A stretch of 64,000 bases of DNA from Sporomusa malonica (GCF_900176355.1 NZ_FWXI01000024.1:1-64000); one strand, 5' to 3'; shown: positions 8,527-16,503, counted from the first letter of the stretch. Made by a program: numbers and translations. Notes: generated from the sequence alone by a model not told the origin.

Positions 8527-8679
8527 GTGATTGATACGAAAATATATGACAGAATAGAATTTATTTGCAGTAAACTGCAGAACGATGATACTTTAGATGA
8601 AAAAATGATTGAGGCTTTGTATGATGAATTAGAAGCTTGGCTGGAAACGGTTGTCACATATCAGCAGAAGGCAGGCTGA
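8527..8679 (+). CDS. Small acidic helical protein, 50 aa
   Basis: A GTG start with ribosome site CGGAGG 8 nt upstream opens a 50-residue acidic, probably two-helix protein (E-A-L-Y-D-E-L-E-A-W-L near the end). The size resembles Spo0E-like peptides but I see no S-Q-x-L-D motif, so no family is assigned. About 250 nt of AT-rich sequence upstream (8280-8526) holds nothing else I can identify. Confidence 0.55.
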   Translation: MIDTKIYDRIEFICSKLQNDDTLDEKMIEALYDELEAWLETVVTYQQKAG

Positions 8680-8750
8680 TGATTTGCCAGGGCCTGAGCT
8701 AAACTTGAAAAGTTGCTGACAAGCAGGTTTAATTTTTTCACGATGAGGAT

Positions 8751-8777
8751 AGACGGCTTATTGAGAAATAGCCGTCT
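8751..8777. other. Inverted repeat between opposed small genes
   Basis: Arms AGACGGCT/AGCCGTCT, 8 bp with an 11-nt loop, no strong T-run on either strand. It lies between two convergent genes and may be a weak bidirectional terminator. Confidence 0.4.
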
Positions 8778-8811
8778 GTTTGGGCGCGGTAAAGCGAAAC
8801 ACGGGAACTTA

Positions 8812-9030
8812 TTATTTAGCGACATGTTTGTGTTTTCGAGAAAATACACCATCTATTACTACTATACAAAATAAGAAGAATCCGCAAATAATTTTTACTA
8901 TAAACTGCAGGCTGTCTATCACTTCGGCGAAAATGTGCCATTCCTTCACTAACGGGGTAATAAAGATCAGAACCATTAAAACCACGAGCGATAGAAGAAA
9001 TAATTGAGTAGCAGGATAATCTTTAAGCAT
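8812..9030 (-). CDS. Small membrane protein, 72 aa
   Basis: Two hydrophobic segments (residues about 10-28 and 43-62) and a basic C-terminus (R-K-H-K-H-V-A-K) suggest a two-pass membrane protein with a cytoplasmic tail. The ATG at 9030 lies 9 nt after AAGGAGG; an earlier in-frame ATG abuts the ribosome site. Family not recognised. Confidence 0.6.
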   Translation of the reverse strand: MLKDYPATQLFLLSLVVLMVLIFITPLVKEWHIFAEVIDSLQFIVKIICGFFLFCIVVIDGVFSRKHKHVAK

Positions 9031-9248
9031 TATTGTCATCCTCCTTTTTTATTACTTCTATTTTCATTATATTCTGTCTATTATTATTTGTCTAATGTAA
9101 AAGGCAATGTTTCTCTAATCACATAGTTCTATTTCGTAGTTAGAAGTGATCAGCCAATGTCTTAATGATTTTCCGCACCTTCTTACAAGTTCCCGCTTAT
9201 TATTAAGTTACATAAAATAAAGCAGGAGGTTGTGAGGGAGGGGGAAAT

Positions 9249-9422
9249 ATGGGGGATATAGGAATTCCGGAATATCAATACTTGCTGGGTAAGTTAGATG
9301 AATTAGAAAAAAAGCTTTGCGTACACCAGGTTAGGATTAATTTGTTAATTGAAGAACACAAGCGGTTAGTAAAGACTCTTAAAGCCTTAGGATTAGATGA
9401 ATTCAATGATATAGAAGAATAA
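9249..9422 (+). CDS. Small coiled-coil protein, 57 aa
   Basis: A 57-residue charged protein with heptad-like leucines (L-L-G-K-L-D-E-L-E-K-K-L, then R-L-V-K-T-L-K-A-L-G-L). AGGGAGGGGGAAAT precedes the ATG and a very strong terminator follows. It resembles other tiny coiled-coil genes in the window (27968 and 30210) in style, not clearly in sequence. Function unknown. Confidence 0.65.
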   Translation: MGDIGIPEYQYLLGKLDELEKKLCVHQVRINLLIEEHKRLVKTLKALGLDEFNDIEE

Positions 9423-9426
9423 ATTG

Positions 9427-9463
9427 AATAAGCGGCCGCTCCACCCTGGAGCGGCCGCTTATT
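9427..9463. terminator. 17-bp perfect terminator hairpin, probably bidirectional
   Basis: Perfect arms (9427-9443 and 9447-9463, core AGCGGCCGCTCCA) with loop CCC, then TTAATTTATA on the plus strand and TTCAATTTATTC on the minus strand. It can serve both the coiled-coil gene and the small minus-strand unit at 9597-9683. Confidence 0.85.
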
Positions 9464-9596
9464 TAATTTATACCCTCTTTACACCGCCAGGCAAATGGAT
9501 CACTGGAATCACGGTGGAGCCCACTGTAGAAGCCTCCCTGGAAACTACCAACCCGCGAATCGTCTATCTCCGTTTTTCATGTTGACTCCTTAAGTT

Positions 9597-9683
9597 CTAT
9601 TTTCTACGGGACGAACGAAGGTAAACGGAAATACTGATGCCGACCAGACCGAACAGAGAGATGGCTAACAGTAATTCTTCCAT
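9597..9683 (-). CDS. Single-pass membrane micro-protein, 28 aa
   Basis: ATG 9683 follows AGGAGCG at 8 nt. The peptide is one hydrophobic helix (L-L-L-A-I-S-L-F-G-L-V-G-I-S-I-S-V-Y-L) ending in R-S-S-R-R-K, a positive-inside tail. It is convincing as a short membrane anchor or regulatory peptide, although no homologue can be checked. Further along the minus strand come another ribosome site with an 11-codon frame (start 9580) and an 18-codon frame, then the bidirectional hairpin at 9427-9463. Confidence 0.45.
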   Translation of the reverse strand: MEELLLAISLFGLVGISISVYLRSSRRK

Positions 9684-9869
9684 ACAGCAACGCTCCTATT
9701 AACGTAAGATATTGTCTGTTGTATTATATACAATTTACTTGGCAAAGGTGACATATCTAATAGACTGCCGCTTACTACCCGGAATTGATATGATATTTGA
9801 CTGCTGGCTTTTTTAGCTTAGATTGAGATGCATGCAAATTATTCCTTGTATCAATGAACTTGCTTACAA

Positions 9870-9887
9870 AATACTAGTAATAGTATT
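9870..9887. promoter_or_regulatory. Palindrome in the hydrogenase promoter region
   Basis: AATACTA-GTAA-TAGTATT is a perfect 7-bp inverted repeat overlapping a plausible promoter (TTGCTT at 9860, GTATTA 17 nt later), about 70 nt before the hydrogenase start. A repressor or redox-regulator site is possible; it does not match the Rex consensus. Confidence 0.4.
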
Positions 9888-9957
9888 AAACGAAATGCGT
9901 TGTGTGACGGGCGGGTTGGACTGAAACTAGCAAATTGTACAGTAGGGGCGTGATATT

Positions 9958-11682
9958 GTGGATTTGGTGAATATAACGATTGACGGGGAACAGGTAAAGG
10001 TACCTAAAGAGTCTACGGTGTTAGAAGCTGTACGCGGTATTGGAATAAAAATTCCAACTTTGTGTTATCATCCTGAATTTAGACCCGAAGGCTCGTGTCG
10101 AATATGCTTGGTGGAAGTAGCTGGCGCACGCAGTCTGGTAGCTTCTTGTGTTTATCCAGTTAATGAGGGAATGGTAGTTAGGACTAATACTCCTGAAGTT
10201 CGTGAAGCTCGCAAGGCTGTGGTTGAGCTATTGCTTGCCAACCACCCGGAAGAGTGCCTTTCTTGTCAACGAAACTTAAATTGCGAGTTGCAAAAAATCG
10301 CGGCCGATTGCGGGATACGCAAAGTCAGATTTGATGGGGAAAAGAAGAATTATCCGGCAGATGCCGCTAACCCAGCGCTCGTACGTGACCAAAATAAATG
10401 TGTCTTGTGTGGCCGTTGTATCAGGGCCTGTAGTGAGCGGCAGGGCGTTCATGTTTATTCATTTGCCAATCGTGGGTTTAATACTACTGTGGTTCCTGCG
10501 TTTAATGCGGGACTGCATGAAGCAGCTTGCACTTTTTGTGGACAATGTGCTAACGTATGTCCGACAGCAGCCATTGTCGAGAAAGATGATACTAAAGAAG
10601 TATGGGAAGCCTTACACGATCCTAAGAAACACGTAGTTGTGCAAACCGCACCGGCGGTTCGGGTGGCATTAGGCGAAGGCCTTGGAATCGCGAGTGGCAG
10701 TATTGTGACAGGCCAAATGGTAGCTGCTTTAAGACGTCTTGGCTTTGATCGGGTTTTTGATACCGTGTTTTCGGCCGACGTTACCATTATGGAAGAAGGT
10801 TCAGAGTTTATTGAACGGTTGACTAAGAACGGGCCTCTGCCGATGATTACCTCGTGCAGCCCCGGCTGGGTAAACTATGTCGAACTTATGTACCCTGACC
10901 TGCTCGCTCATCTTTCTACGACTAAGTCTCCACAACAAATATTCGGTGTGTTGGTAAAAACTTATTACGCTGAGAGAGTCAAGCTTGATCCCCAAGATAT
11001 TATATCTGTATCGATAATGCCCTGTACGGCGAAAAAGGTTGAAGCCGGACGGGAGGAAATGAAAGCAAGTGGGTATCAGGATGTTGATTATGTTCTTACA
11101 ACCAGAGAACTAGTCCGGATGATCAAAGAGGCCGGGATTGACTTTAGCAATTTGAAATCAGAAGAATTTGATGCTCCGTTAGGGATTTCCAGTGGGGCGG
11201 GGGTTATCTTTGGTGCTACCGGCGGGGTAATGGAGGCTGCTCTTAGGACAGTTTCAGAGGTATTAACAGGCAAACCCCTGGAGTGTGTCGATTTCCATAA
11301 TGTACGTGGGCTTAGCGGCATGAAGGAGGCCGAAGTTCATATTGGTGATAAAACTGTTAAGGTTGCAGTTGCTCATACATTAGCCAATGCGCGAATCATC
11401 TTGGACAAGATCCGAAATGGAGAAGCCGATTATCATTTTATCGAAATCATGGCTTGCCCTGGTGGTTGTATTGGTGGTGGCGGTCAACCAATATCTACTT
11501 CCCCAGATATTCGTGAACAGCGTATGGCGGCTATCTATGAATGTGATAAATGCGCGGTTATTCGTAAAGCGCACGAAAATCCGGCAGTTAGAGAGCTATA
11601 TGATACCTGGTTAAAAACACCGCTAGGCGAGAAATCGCATCACTTGCTGCATACTCATTATCATGCACAAGTACGTAAGTGA
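9958..11682 (+). CDS. hydA: [FeFe] hydrogenase, CpI-like monomer
   Basis: Catalyses reversible H2 formation with ferredoxin-type electron supply. The 574 residues match the length of Clostridium pasteurianum CpI and show its order: 2Fe-2S domain (C36, C47, C50, C64), His/Cys 4Fe-4S site (H96, C100, C103, C109), two 4Fe-4S clusters (C148-C158 and C191-C201), then the H-cluster motifs L1 T-S-C-S-P-G-W at 298, L2 M-P-C-T-A-K-K at 354 and L3 A-C-P-G-G-C near 499. The C-terminal small-subunit-like segment is present. L1 has serine where CpI has a second cysteine. Start is GTG after AGGGGCG. No HydB/HydC or maturase genes lie nearby, so it is probably a stand-alone enzyme. Confidence 0.95.
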   Translation: MDLVNITIDGEQVKVPKESTVLEAVRGIGIKIPTLCYHPEFRPEGSCRICLVEVAGARSLVASCVYPVNEGMVVRTNTPEVREARKAVVELLLANHPEECLSCQRNLNCELQKIAADCGIRKVRFDGEKKNYPADAANPALVRDQNKCVLCGRCIRACSERQGVHVYSFANRGFNTTVVPAFNAGLHEAACTFCGQCANVCPTAAIVEKDDTKEVWEALHDPKKHVVVQTAPAVRVALGEGLGIASGSIVTGQMVAALRRLGFDRVFDTVFSADVTIMEEGSEFIERLTKNGPLPMITSCSPGWVNYVELMYPDLLAHLSTTKSPQQIFGVLVKTYYAERVKLDPQDIISVSIMPCTAKKVEAGREEMKASGYQDVDYVLTTRELVRMIKEAGIDFSNLKSEEFDAPLGISSGAGVIFGATGGVMEAALRTVSEVLTGKPLECVDFHNVRGLSGMKEAEVHIGDKTVKVAVAHTLANARIILDKIRNGEADYHFIEIMACPGGCIGGGGQPISTSPDIREQRMAAIYECDKCAVIRKAHENPAVRELYDTWLKTPLGEKSHHLLHTHYHAQVRK

Positions 11683-11731
11683 AGTGGATGAATTTGCCAT
11701 TAACTTTGTGCTTCATACAGATAAAAAATAA

Positions 11732-11760
11732 TTGACAGGTATTATATAATTTGGTATATT
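11732..11760 (+). promoter_or_regulatory. Sigma-A type promoter of the AbrB-like gene
   Basis: TTGACA (11732) and TATATT (11755) are separated by 17 nt, ending 49 nt before the start codon. Near-consensus housekeeping promoter. Confidence 0.7.
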
Positions 11761-11809
11761 TATCTTGTAATATTTTGTCGAACATGGTAATAAAAGGAGA
11801 AATACAAAA

Positions 11810-12058
11810 ATGAAATCAACTGGTATTGTTAGAAGGGTGGACGAGCTCGGCAGAGTGGTAATACCTATCGAATTGCGCCGTACCTTTGGCATCGAAGAAA
11901 AAGATGGCCTTGAAATATATACCGATAATGATCGAATCATTTTGCGGAAACATGAGCCTGCTTGTGTGTTCTGTGGAAGTGCTGATGAGGTAACTAGCTT
12001 CAAGGGAAAAAATGTTTGTAAAGAATGTCTTTCGGTCATGAGTCAAAAAGCAGTCTAA
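11810..12058 (+). CDS. AbrB/SpoVT-type regulator with C-terminal zinc ribbon
   Basis: A transition-state regulator of 82 residues. Residues 1-45 are the AbrB DNA-binding swapped-hairpin domain (S-T-G-I-V-R-R-V-D-E-L-G-R-V-V-I-P near the N-terminus). Residues 50-75 carry C-V-F-C and C-K-E-C, a zinc ribbon found in many clostridial AbrB homologues in place of the Bacillus C-terminal domain. It would bind AT-rich promoter DNA as a multimer and control post-exponential genes. AAAGGAG precedes the ATG and a terminator follows. Confidence 0.92.
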   Translation: MKSTGIVRRVDELGRVVIPIELRRTFGIEEKDGLEIYTDNDRIILRKHEPACVFCGSADEVTSFKGKNVCKECLSVMSQKAV

Positions 12059-12067
12059 TGGGTATGT

Positions 12068-12099
12068 AAAATCGCCATCCTTCGGGGTGGCGATTTTTT
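12068..12099. terminator. Terminator of the AbrB-like gene, probably bidirectional
   Basis: AAATCGCCA/TGGCGATTT with a TTCG-centred apex and T6 on the plus strand. On the minus strand it directly follows a copy of the 90-nt dispersed element. Confidence 0.85.
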
Positions 12100-12100
12100 A

Positions 12101-12190
12101 TCCTGTTCGAAAGTAGAACTTTCCGTCTGGACAAAGGGCAGCATCGACTTCCGTTGTCGCCAAACGCTCGGCGCAAGCCGTGCTTTTTTT
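12101..12190 (-). repeat. Dispersed 90-nt structured element, copy A
   Basis: Read on the minus strand this is the same element as at 44368-44457 and 54779-54868, with scattered substitutions that mostly preserve the hairpins: a GCC...GGC hairpin, the block GGAAGTCGATG, the segment CCAGACGG, a GAAAGT-TCT-ACTTTC hairpin, and a final ACAGGA. A terminator hairpin lies immediately beyond ACAGGA (12068-12099). On the plus strand the far end reads GC-T-CGGC-GCAA-GCCG-T-GC then T7, so this copy could also terminate plus-strand transcripts. Confidence 0.75.
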
Positions 12191-12320
12191 ATTTCCAAAG
12201 TTATCTAAGGAAATTCTAAAAATTGCAGGTTATAATTCTAAATATAGACTACAAAAATTCATAGAAAGGCAATGCCTCTCTATTTATATATAGTCTCCCC
12301 TATTATTAACCCTTTTTGTA

Positions 12321-12353
12321 CCTGGCGACTGATGTGGCCAGGGTATTTTTTTT
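12321..12353 (+). terminator. First of two tandem terminator hairpins
   Basis: CCTGGC/GCCAGG with a 10-nt loop, followed by GTATTTTTTTT. Confidence 0.7.
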
Positions 12354-12388
12354 GCCGCTTCATCCTTAGGGTGGGGCGGCTTTTATTT
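12354..12388 (+). terminator. Second of two tandem terminator hairpins
   Basis: GCCGC/GCGGC with additional CATCC/GGGTG-like pairing inside, then TTTTATTT. Confidence 0.6.
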
Positions 12389-12555
12389 GATTGTAAAATT
12401 ATAAAAAAGTGTGAGTTTACTACTATTCATTACTGGGCCGTTTACATAATAGGACATAAGAACTACAAGGTGCACAAAATTGGGACGGTGGACTCATTGT
12501 AACTAATGTTATATTTTCTTATTCTAATATTAAGAGAATTAAGGAGGCTAATATT

Positions 12556-13233
12556 ATGAAGAAAGTGCTGGGAATAGCTGTTCTGTCTTCCGCCCTGATA
12601 CTTAGTTCAACTTTCGCGTTAGCGGAAGAGACTACAATTCAAGACTCCACAACAGTGACTGATACAGAAACTACTACTAATTCTACAAATAATACCACTA
12701 CCGAGACCACTCCAGGGGCCACTCCAGGGGCCACAGTTGAAACCACTACAGGTGAAACAACAACACCGGCGACTGTAACTCCTACGCCTAAGGATACGGA
12801 GTTTGCGTTCAATCTATCTAACAGCTATAGTGTTAGTGTAACTGCGCAAGAAGTAGCAGATGCTAGAGTTTCCGGATTAGGATATGGAGAAATTGGTAAG
12901 ATGTACGGACTTGCTGCAGTTTCTGGTACGCCAGTTTCGGAAATTTCGACAATGAGACAAACTCTTGGCTGGGGCGAGATTGCACAGAGTCTAGGTGTTA
13001 AAGTTTCGGATTTTAGAAATGTAGAAAAATCAGCTATGAAAAATGAAGCGAAAGTTGCTAAGAGTACGGTATCCAAGACTGACGCCGTAAAGGGACAAAC
13101 TAGTGCAGCCAGCAAATCAAGTTCAGATAGCAAAGGTTCATCGAGCAAAGGCAGCGGTAGTGGGTCTAGTGGGAAGGGTGGTAGTGGTGGAAGCGGTAGC
13201 GGCGGTGGAAAAGGCGGCGGTGGTCACAAGTAA
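12556..13233 (+). CDS. Secreted Thr/Gly-rich protein with GYGEIG/GWGEIA module
   Basis: A 225-residue exported protein of unknown function. Residues 1-23 form a signal peptide ending A-L-A. Residues 25-80 are Thr-rich (T-T-T-E-T-T, tandem P-G-A-T). Residues about 90-160 are a globular module containing S-V-S-V-T-A-Q-E-V, G-Y-G-E-I-G-K-M-Y and G-W-G-E-I-A-Q-S-L-G-V-K-V-S-D. The tail is Ser/Gly/Lys-rich and ends G-G-G-G-H-K. The same module and a His/Lys/Gly tail occur in the minus-strand gene at 28556-29080, so the two are paralogues. AAGGAGGCTAATATT precedes the ATG. Confidence 0.8.
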   Translation: MKKVLGIAVLSSALILSSTFALAEETTIQDSTTVTDTETTTNSTNNTTTETTPGATPGATVETTTGETTTPATVTPTPKDTEFAFNLSNSYSVSVTAQEVADARVSGLGYGEIGKMYGLAAVSGTPVSEISTMRQTLGWGEIAQSLGVKVSDFRNVEKSAMKNEAKVAKSTVSKTDAVKGQTSAASKSSSDSKGSSSKGSGSGSSGKGGSGGSGSGGGKGGGGHK

Positions 13234-13647
13234 GCTATTCATAGAGCCAATCAAAAAAGGGCTTCCCGCAGCCTTGTTTGCGGCAGGATTACCTACGGGT
13301 CTGCATTAATAGAAGCAGAGGGACGGAGACTTTGTTTCATACAATAATCAAACTCGCTATTTGTCTGATGTGGACAAGTAGCGAGTTTTTGTACGTTTAG
13401 GATTTATTTAGGGAGAAAATTATTATTAGTAATGGCGAAGAATATTCATTTGGTAGTAGGAATGAATGCATGCGAAATAATAAGAAAATTCAGCAATGTC
13501 TAGTAATTCCAGCAGGATTTTTGTATTTTTATGGGAATACATATATATCTTGGATACTGAAATTGTAGAATTGACTCGCAATAGGAACGTCCGTGATTCT
13601 TAGTCGGCAAAAATACGCAAATTTGAAGAAACAAAGGAGGAGTTAGA
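13234..13647 (+). other. Intergenic region with one terminator
   Basis: Only a terminator (13353-13390) and the ribosome site of the next gene (AAAGGAGGAG, 13632-13641) are supported. Nothing else recognised in the AT-rich remainder. Confidence 0.5.
13353..13390 (+). terminator. Terminator downstream of the secreted protein gene
   Basis: CTCGCTA-T-TTGTC pairs with GACAA-G-TAGCGAG, followed by TTTTTG. Confidence 0.8.
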
Positions 13648-15393
13648 ATGTTTTTATTCATTAGACAAAATGCTCTCGTAATAACTAGTTGGCTTGCGTT
13701 ACTTGCCATAATAGCATTTTGTAGCAGTTCGCTTATAGGGACTTTTATTGCTGGAGCTTTAGCGACGATTTTACTGAGTTTATCACTTTATGAGTCAGCC
13801 AGTTTCCGCCGCACAGCTGAAATGACGCTCGAATACCTAAAGCGAGGCGTCCTGGGTGATTATCTTGTGATGGAAAAGGCGCTTACAGTTGGCCGTGCTT
13901 TTGCAGGCAAGATGGAAAGTGCCATACAGTCAGGGCGGGTTGATCGCAAAGAATTTATGGCAATGCACAAAAAGGTATTGCTCGACAATCCAGAGTTTAT
14001 CGGAATATCCGTTTTATTTGAACCGAATGCAGTTGACGGTATGGACGAGCGCTATAAAAATGCGGAAGGGCATGATGGCAGCGGCCGCTTTATTCCCTAC
14101 TATTATCACAAAAATGACGGAACAATCGGCCTTGAGCCTCTCAGCGCACTGGAAAGTGAAGATTATTATACTATACCTCGCAGCCAAAAAAAGGATTCGA
14201 TTCTTAAACCATACAACTTTGAAGTAAACGGTCTCAATGTTCTAATGACAACGATTGCCGTTCCGGTACTTTCCGGAAGCCGATTTCTTGGCATGGTGGG
14301 GATCGATATTGAGTTAAAAGATGTTAAGGAGATCTACGGTGAAGTTGTTCTCTATAAAAATAGGTTTGCTCACCTTTCCGTAGAAAAAATTGAACAAAGT
14401 ATTTCTTCCTATAACGGTGTGTTCGGTATACTTGGTCAAGCGATAAAAGCGACCAGCAATAATCAAAAGGAGATATTAAATCGCTTACTGCAAACATCCG
14501 AACAGGTTTCACAAACCTCAGACGGTCTTAAGAATACTGCCCACAAGTCGTTTACTGCTGCTGGTGCGTTAGCAATAACCATTGAGGAACTTGCCAAAAG
14601 CACGGGTGAGCAGGCAGCAAGCACTGAGCAGGGAGCAGGCATGATCCATCAGCTTGGTGAAATAATTGGGCAGGATCAAAACATGTTGCAGCAATTGAAT
14701 GATGCGACTCAGGTCGTGGAAAAAATGCGAGATGAAGGTAGTGCCGCCGTGCGGGAATTAATCAATCGCACCGAAGAGCGGGAAAGCTTTGCCAATAAGA
14801 TAAAGGACGGCATTGAAAAAACCAATGCCAGTGCTGGAAAAATTAATTCGGCCAGTCAAGTTATTCAGGCCATTGCATCACAGACTAATTTGTTAGCCTT
14901 AAATGCTGCGATTGAAGCAGCGCGGGCCGGTGAAGCCGGACGGGGGTTTGCCGTGGTTGCGGAGGAAATTCGAAAACTTGCCGAACAGTCTAGTGCTTCC
15001 ACTCAGGAAATTAATGGAGTAGTACAGGAATTACAACAGAATTCGCAAAATGCCGTGGAAATAATGAACATAAGCGCACGAATAGCCCATGAACAGGAGG
15101 AGAGCGTCAATCTTACCGGAGAAAAATTCGACGAAATTGCCAAGGCTATTGCAAGAACAGAAGAGATTATCGCTATTCTGAACAATTCGGGCATAAAATT
15201 GAATGAAGGGAAAAAGAGGATCATAGATGTTTTCTCTAATCTATCGGCAATTGCCCAACAAAACGCAGCAGCAGGTCAGGAAATAGCCGCCACAGCGGGG
15301 GCAGTAACTGAATCGATGGAGCGAATCTCATCGGAAAGCAACCATCTTGCAGCGATAGCAAAAGAACTGCAAGCAGCTATCGATAAATTTTAA
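13648..15393 (+). CDS. Methyl-accepting chemotaxis protein with Cache-like sensor
   Basis: A 581-residue transmembrane chemoreceptor. Hydrophobic stretches at about 10-45 anchor the N-terminus. Residues about 70-235 look like a Cache/PDC sensor ([38 protein letters not shown]). The highly conserved MCP hairpin tip ([16 protein letters not shown]) is near residue 420, followed by [13 protein letters not shown]. The sensor follows the membrane part without a clear second helix before the signalling domain, so its topology needs modelling. Ligand unknown. Confidence 0.88.
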   Translation: MFLFIRQNALVITSWLALLAIIAFCSSSLIGTFIAGALATILLSLSLYESASFRRTAEMTLEYLKRGVLGDYLVMEKALTVGRAFAGKMESAIQSGRVDRKEFMAMHKKVLLDNPEFIGISVLFEPNAVDGMDERYKNAEGHDGSGRFIPYYYHKNDGTIGLEPLSALESEDYYTIPRSQKKDSILKPYNFEVNGLNVLMTTIAVPVLSGSRFLGMVGIDIELKDVKEIYGEVVLYKNRFAHLSVEKIEQSISSYNGVFGILGQAIKATSNNQKEILNRLLQTSEQVSQTSDGLKNTAHKSFTAAGALAITIEELAKSTGEQAASTEQGAGMIHQLGEIIGQDQNMLQQLNDATQVVEKMRDEGSAAVRELINRTEERESFANKIKDGIEKTNASAGKINSASQVIQAIASQTNLLALNAAIEAARAGEAGRGFAVVAEEIRKLAEQSSASTQEINGVVQELQQNSQNAVEIMNISARIAHEQEESVNLTGEKFDEIAKAIARTEEIIAILNNSGIKLNEGKKRIIDVFSNLSAIAQQNAAAGQEIAATAGAVTESMERISSESNHLAAIAKELQAAIDKF

Positions 15394-15434
15394 AGAGAGT
15401 AAAGAATTTAGCAGGATGCTTCAAATCATAGAGG

Positions 15435-15474
15435 AAAAACCCATAACTTGCGCAATAGCAAGTTATGGGTTTTT
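15435..15474 (+). terminator. Terminator of the chemoreceptor gene
   Basis: 17-bp perfect stem from AAAAACCCATAACTTGC to GCAAGTTATGGGTTTTT with loop GCAATA, then GTTTTA. Confidence 0.9.
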
Positions 15475-15604
15475 GTTTTATATGTTTTGCCAAGTAGTTG
15501 CAGGCGGTAGCATTTTCGGGGTATAATTCATTTTTAACCAGAGACAATCTCACTGCCTTTACTATGTCACACAGTTAGTATATTAAGAAAGGGAACAAAT
15601 ACAT

Positions 15605-15991
15605 ATGCTGAATCGAATCTTCGTATATGGAACCTTAAAACGGAATTTCTGTAATCATGATATTGTAAAACCTTTTTTAAAAAGTGCTACAAGTGCAGAG
15701 TTAAAAGGACTTATCTATGATTTGCCAGTCGGTTATCCAGCCGCGATTGACGGTGATGGACAGGTTATTGGTGAGATTTTTGAACTGACTGACATTGAAT
15801 TGGCGCTTGCTGTACTTGACAGACTGGAAGACTACTATGGTCCGAATTGCAGGAAAAACCTATATGATCGAGTTATTCGTGACGTGTCCCTGATAAATGG
15901 TGAAAAAGTTTCCGCTTATGTGTATCTCTGGGCAAGTCCTCCAGAGCTAGAAAAAGTGGGAAAGTGTCTGGTTGATGGAATTTGGAAATAG
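15605..15991 (+). CDS. Gamma-glutamylcyclotransferase (AIG2/GGCT-like) family protein
   Basis: A 128-residue GGCT-fold protein. The signature V-Y-G-T-L-K-R-N is at residues 7-14 and the family's acidic residue lies in L-D-R-L-E-D-Y-Y near 77-84. Members cleave gamma-glutamyl amines or related amides to release 5-oxoproline. The exact substrate of bacterial YtfP/AIG2-like forms is often unknown. Monocistronic, weak ribosome site GAAAGGGAAC. Confidence 0.85.
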   Translation: MLNRIFVYGTLKRNFCNHDIVKPFLKSATSAELKGLIYDLPVGYPAAIDGDGQVIGEIFELTDIELALAVLDRLEDYYGPNCRKNLYDRVIRDVSLINGEKVSAYVYLWASPPELEKVGKCLVDGIWK

Positions 15992-16069
15992 CATAATAGG
16001 ATAAAATGCCTATTGACTATTATTGAATAATGACTATCATTAAATTATGCAAGAAATGGAGGAATACAT

Positions 16070-16342
16070 ATGATTATCAGAGATGTCAAAGTTGTTGCTG
16101 AATCAGGTATTACAGAAGAAGAAATAAGGGCTATCGTTGACGAAGAGCTCCAGTTGTGGAAGCGGAAGGGCAAAGAACTTGCTGAAGTACAGTTGACAAT
16201 AGAGGGTGAGGAGATCGTTGTTAAAGCGGTTGAACGTTCGCCCATCAAGCGGGTGCGCCGGATAACTGGTTATCTTAGTACTGAAGACCGGTTTAACTCA
16301 GCTAAGCAAGCGGAGTTGTCTGATAGACGTGCGCATATCTAG
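16070..16342 (+). CDS. Small protein with NrdD-like C-terminal motif, 90 aa
   Basis: Residues about 57-90 (R-V-R-R-I-T-G-Y-L-S, then R-F-N-S-A-K-Q-A-E-L-S-D-R) closely resemble the C-terminal end of anaerobic ribonucleoside-triphosphate reductase NrdD. The NrdD zinc-binding cysteines are absent and there is no full catalytic barrel. The N-terminal half is a charged alpha/beta segment (E-E-E-I-R-A-I-V-D-E-E-L). It may be a stand-alone regulator or an NrdD-interacting protein. A good ribosome site (ATGGAGGAATAC) precedes the ATG. Confidence 0.65.
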   Translation: MIIRDVKVVAESGITEEEIRAIVDEELQLWKRKGKELAEVQLTIEGEEIVVKAVERSPIKRVRRITGYLSTEDRFNSAKQAELSDRRAHI

Positions 16343-16387
16343 AAAAAAATATTTTGGCGGAATTTGTAAGAGCTGCTTAGCGGGGTA

Positions 16388-16414
16388 TTGACTGCTTAGT
16401 CTATTCGGTATAAA
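16388..16414 (+). promoter_or_regulatory. Promoter of the HD-GYP gene
   Basis: TTGACT (16388) and TATAAA (16409), 15-nt spacing, about 110 nt before the preferred start codon, leaving room for a regulated leader. Confidence 0.5.
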
Positions 16415-16454
16415 GTAAAAAGTATATACATGATAGAATGAATTAAGGTATATC

Positions 16455-16503
16455 ATCCGCGGCAATATGGATGTGCAGGTTGTTGTCGCGGATAATTTTT
16501 TTT
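16455..16503 (+). terminator. Leader terminator/attenuator before the HD-GYP gene
   Basis: An 11-bp stem (ATCCGCGGCAA with TTGTCGCGGAT, one G-T pair) followed by AATTTTTTTT. It sits between the promoter and the likely start codon and so could control readthrough into the gene. Confidence 0.7.

Larger units (their letters stand above)
12191..12555 (+). other. Structured untranslated region before the secreted protein gene
   Basis: No convincing gene here. It holds a compound hairpin (12246-12296: outer AGACTA/TAGTCT, inner ATAGA/TCTAT and AAGGC/GCCT) and two tandem terminator-like hairpins (12321-12353 and 12354-12388). It could be a regulatory leader or a small RNA with its own terminator. 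Confidence 0.45.

Noticed and set aside
12272-12502. A 76-codon open frame on the plus strand
   Set aside because: It runs through two terminator hairpins, has no ribosome site and an unnatural Trp/Cys/Phe-rich composition.
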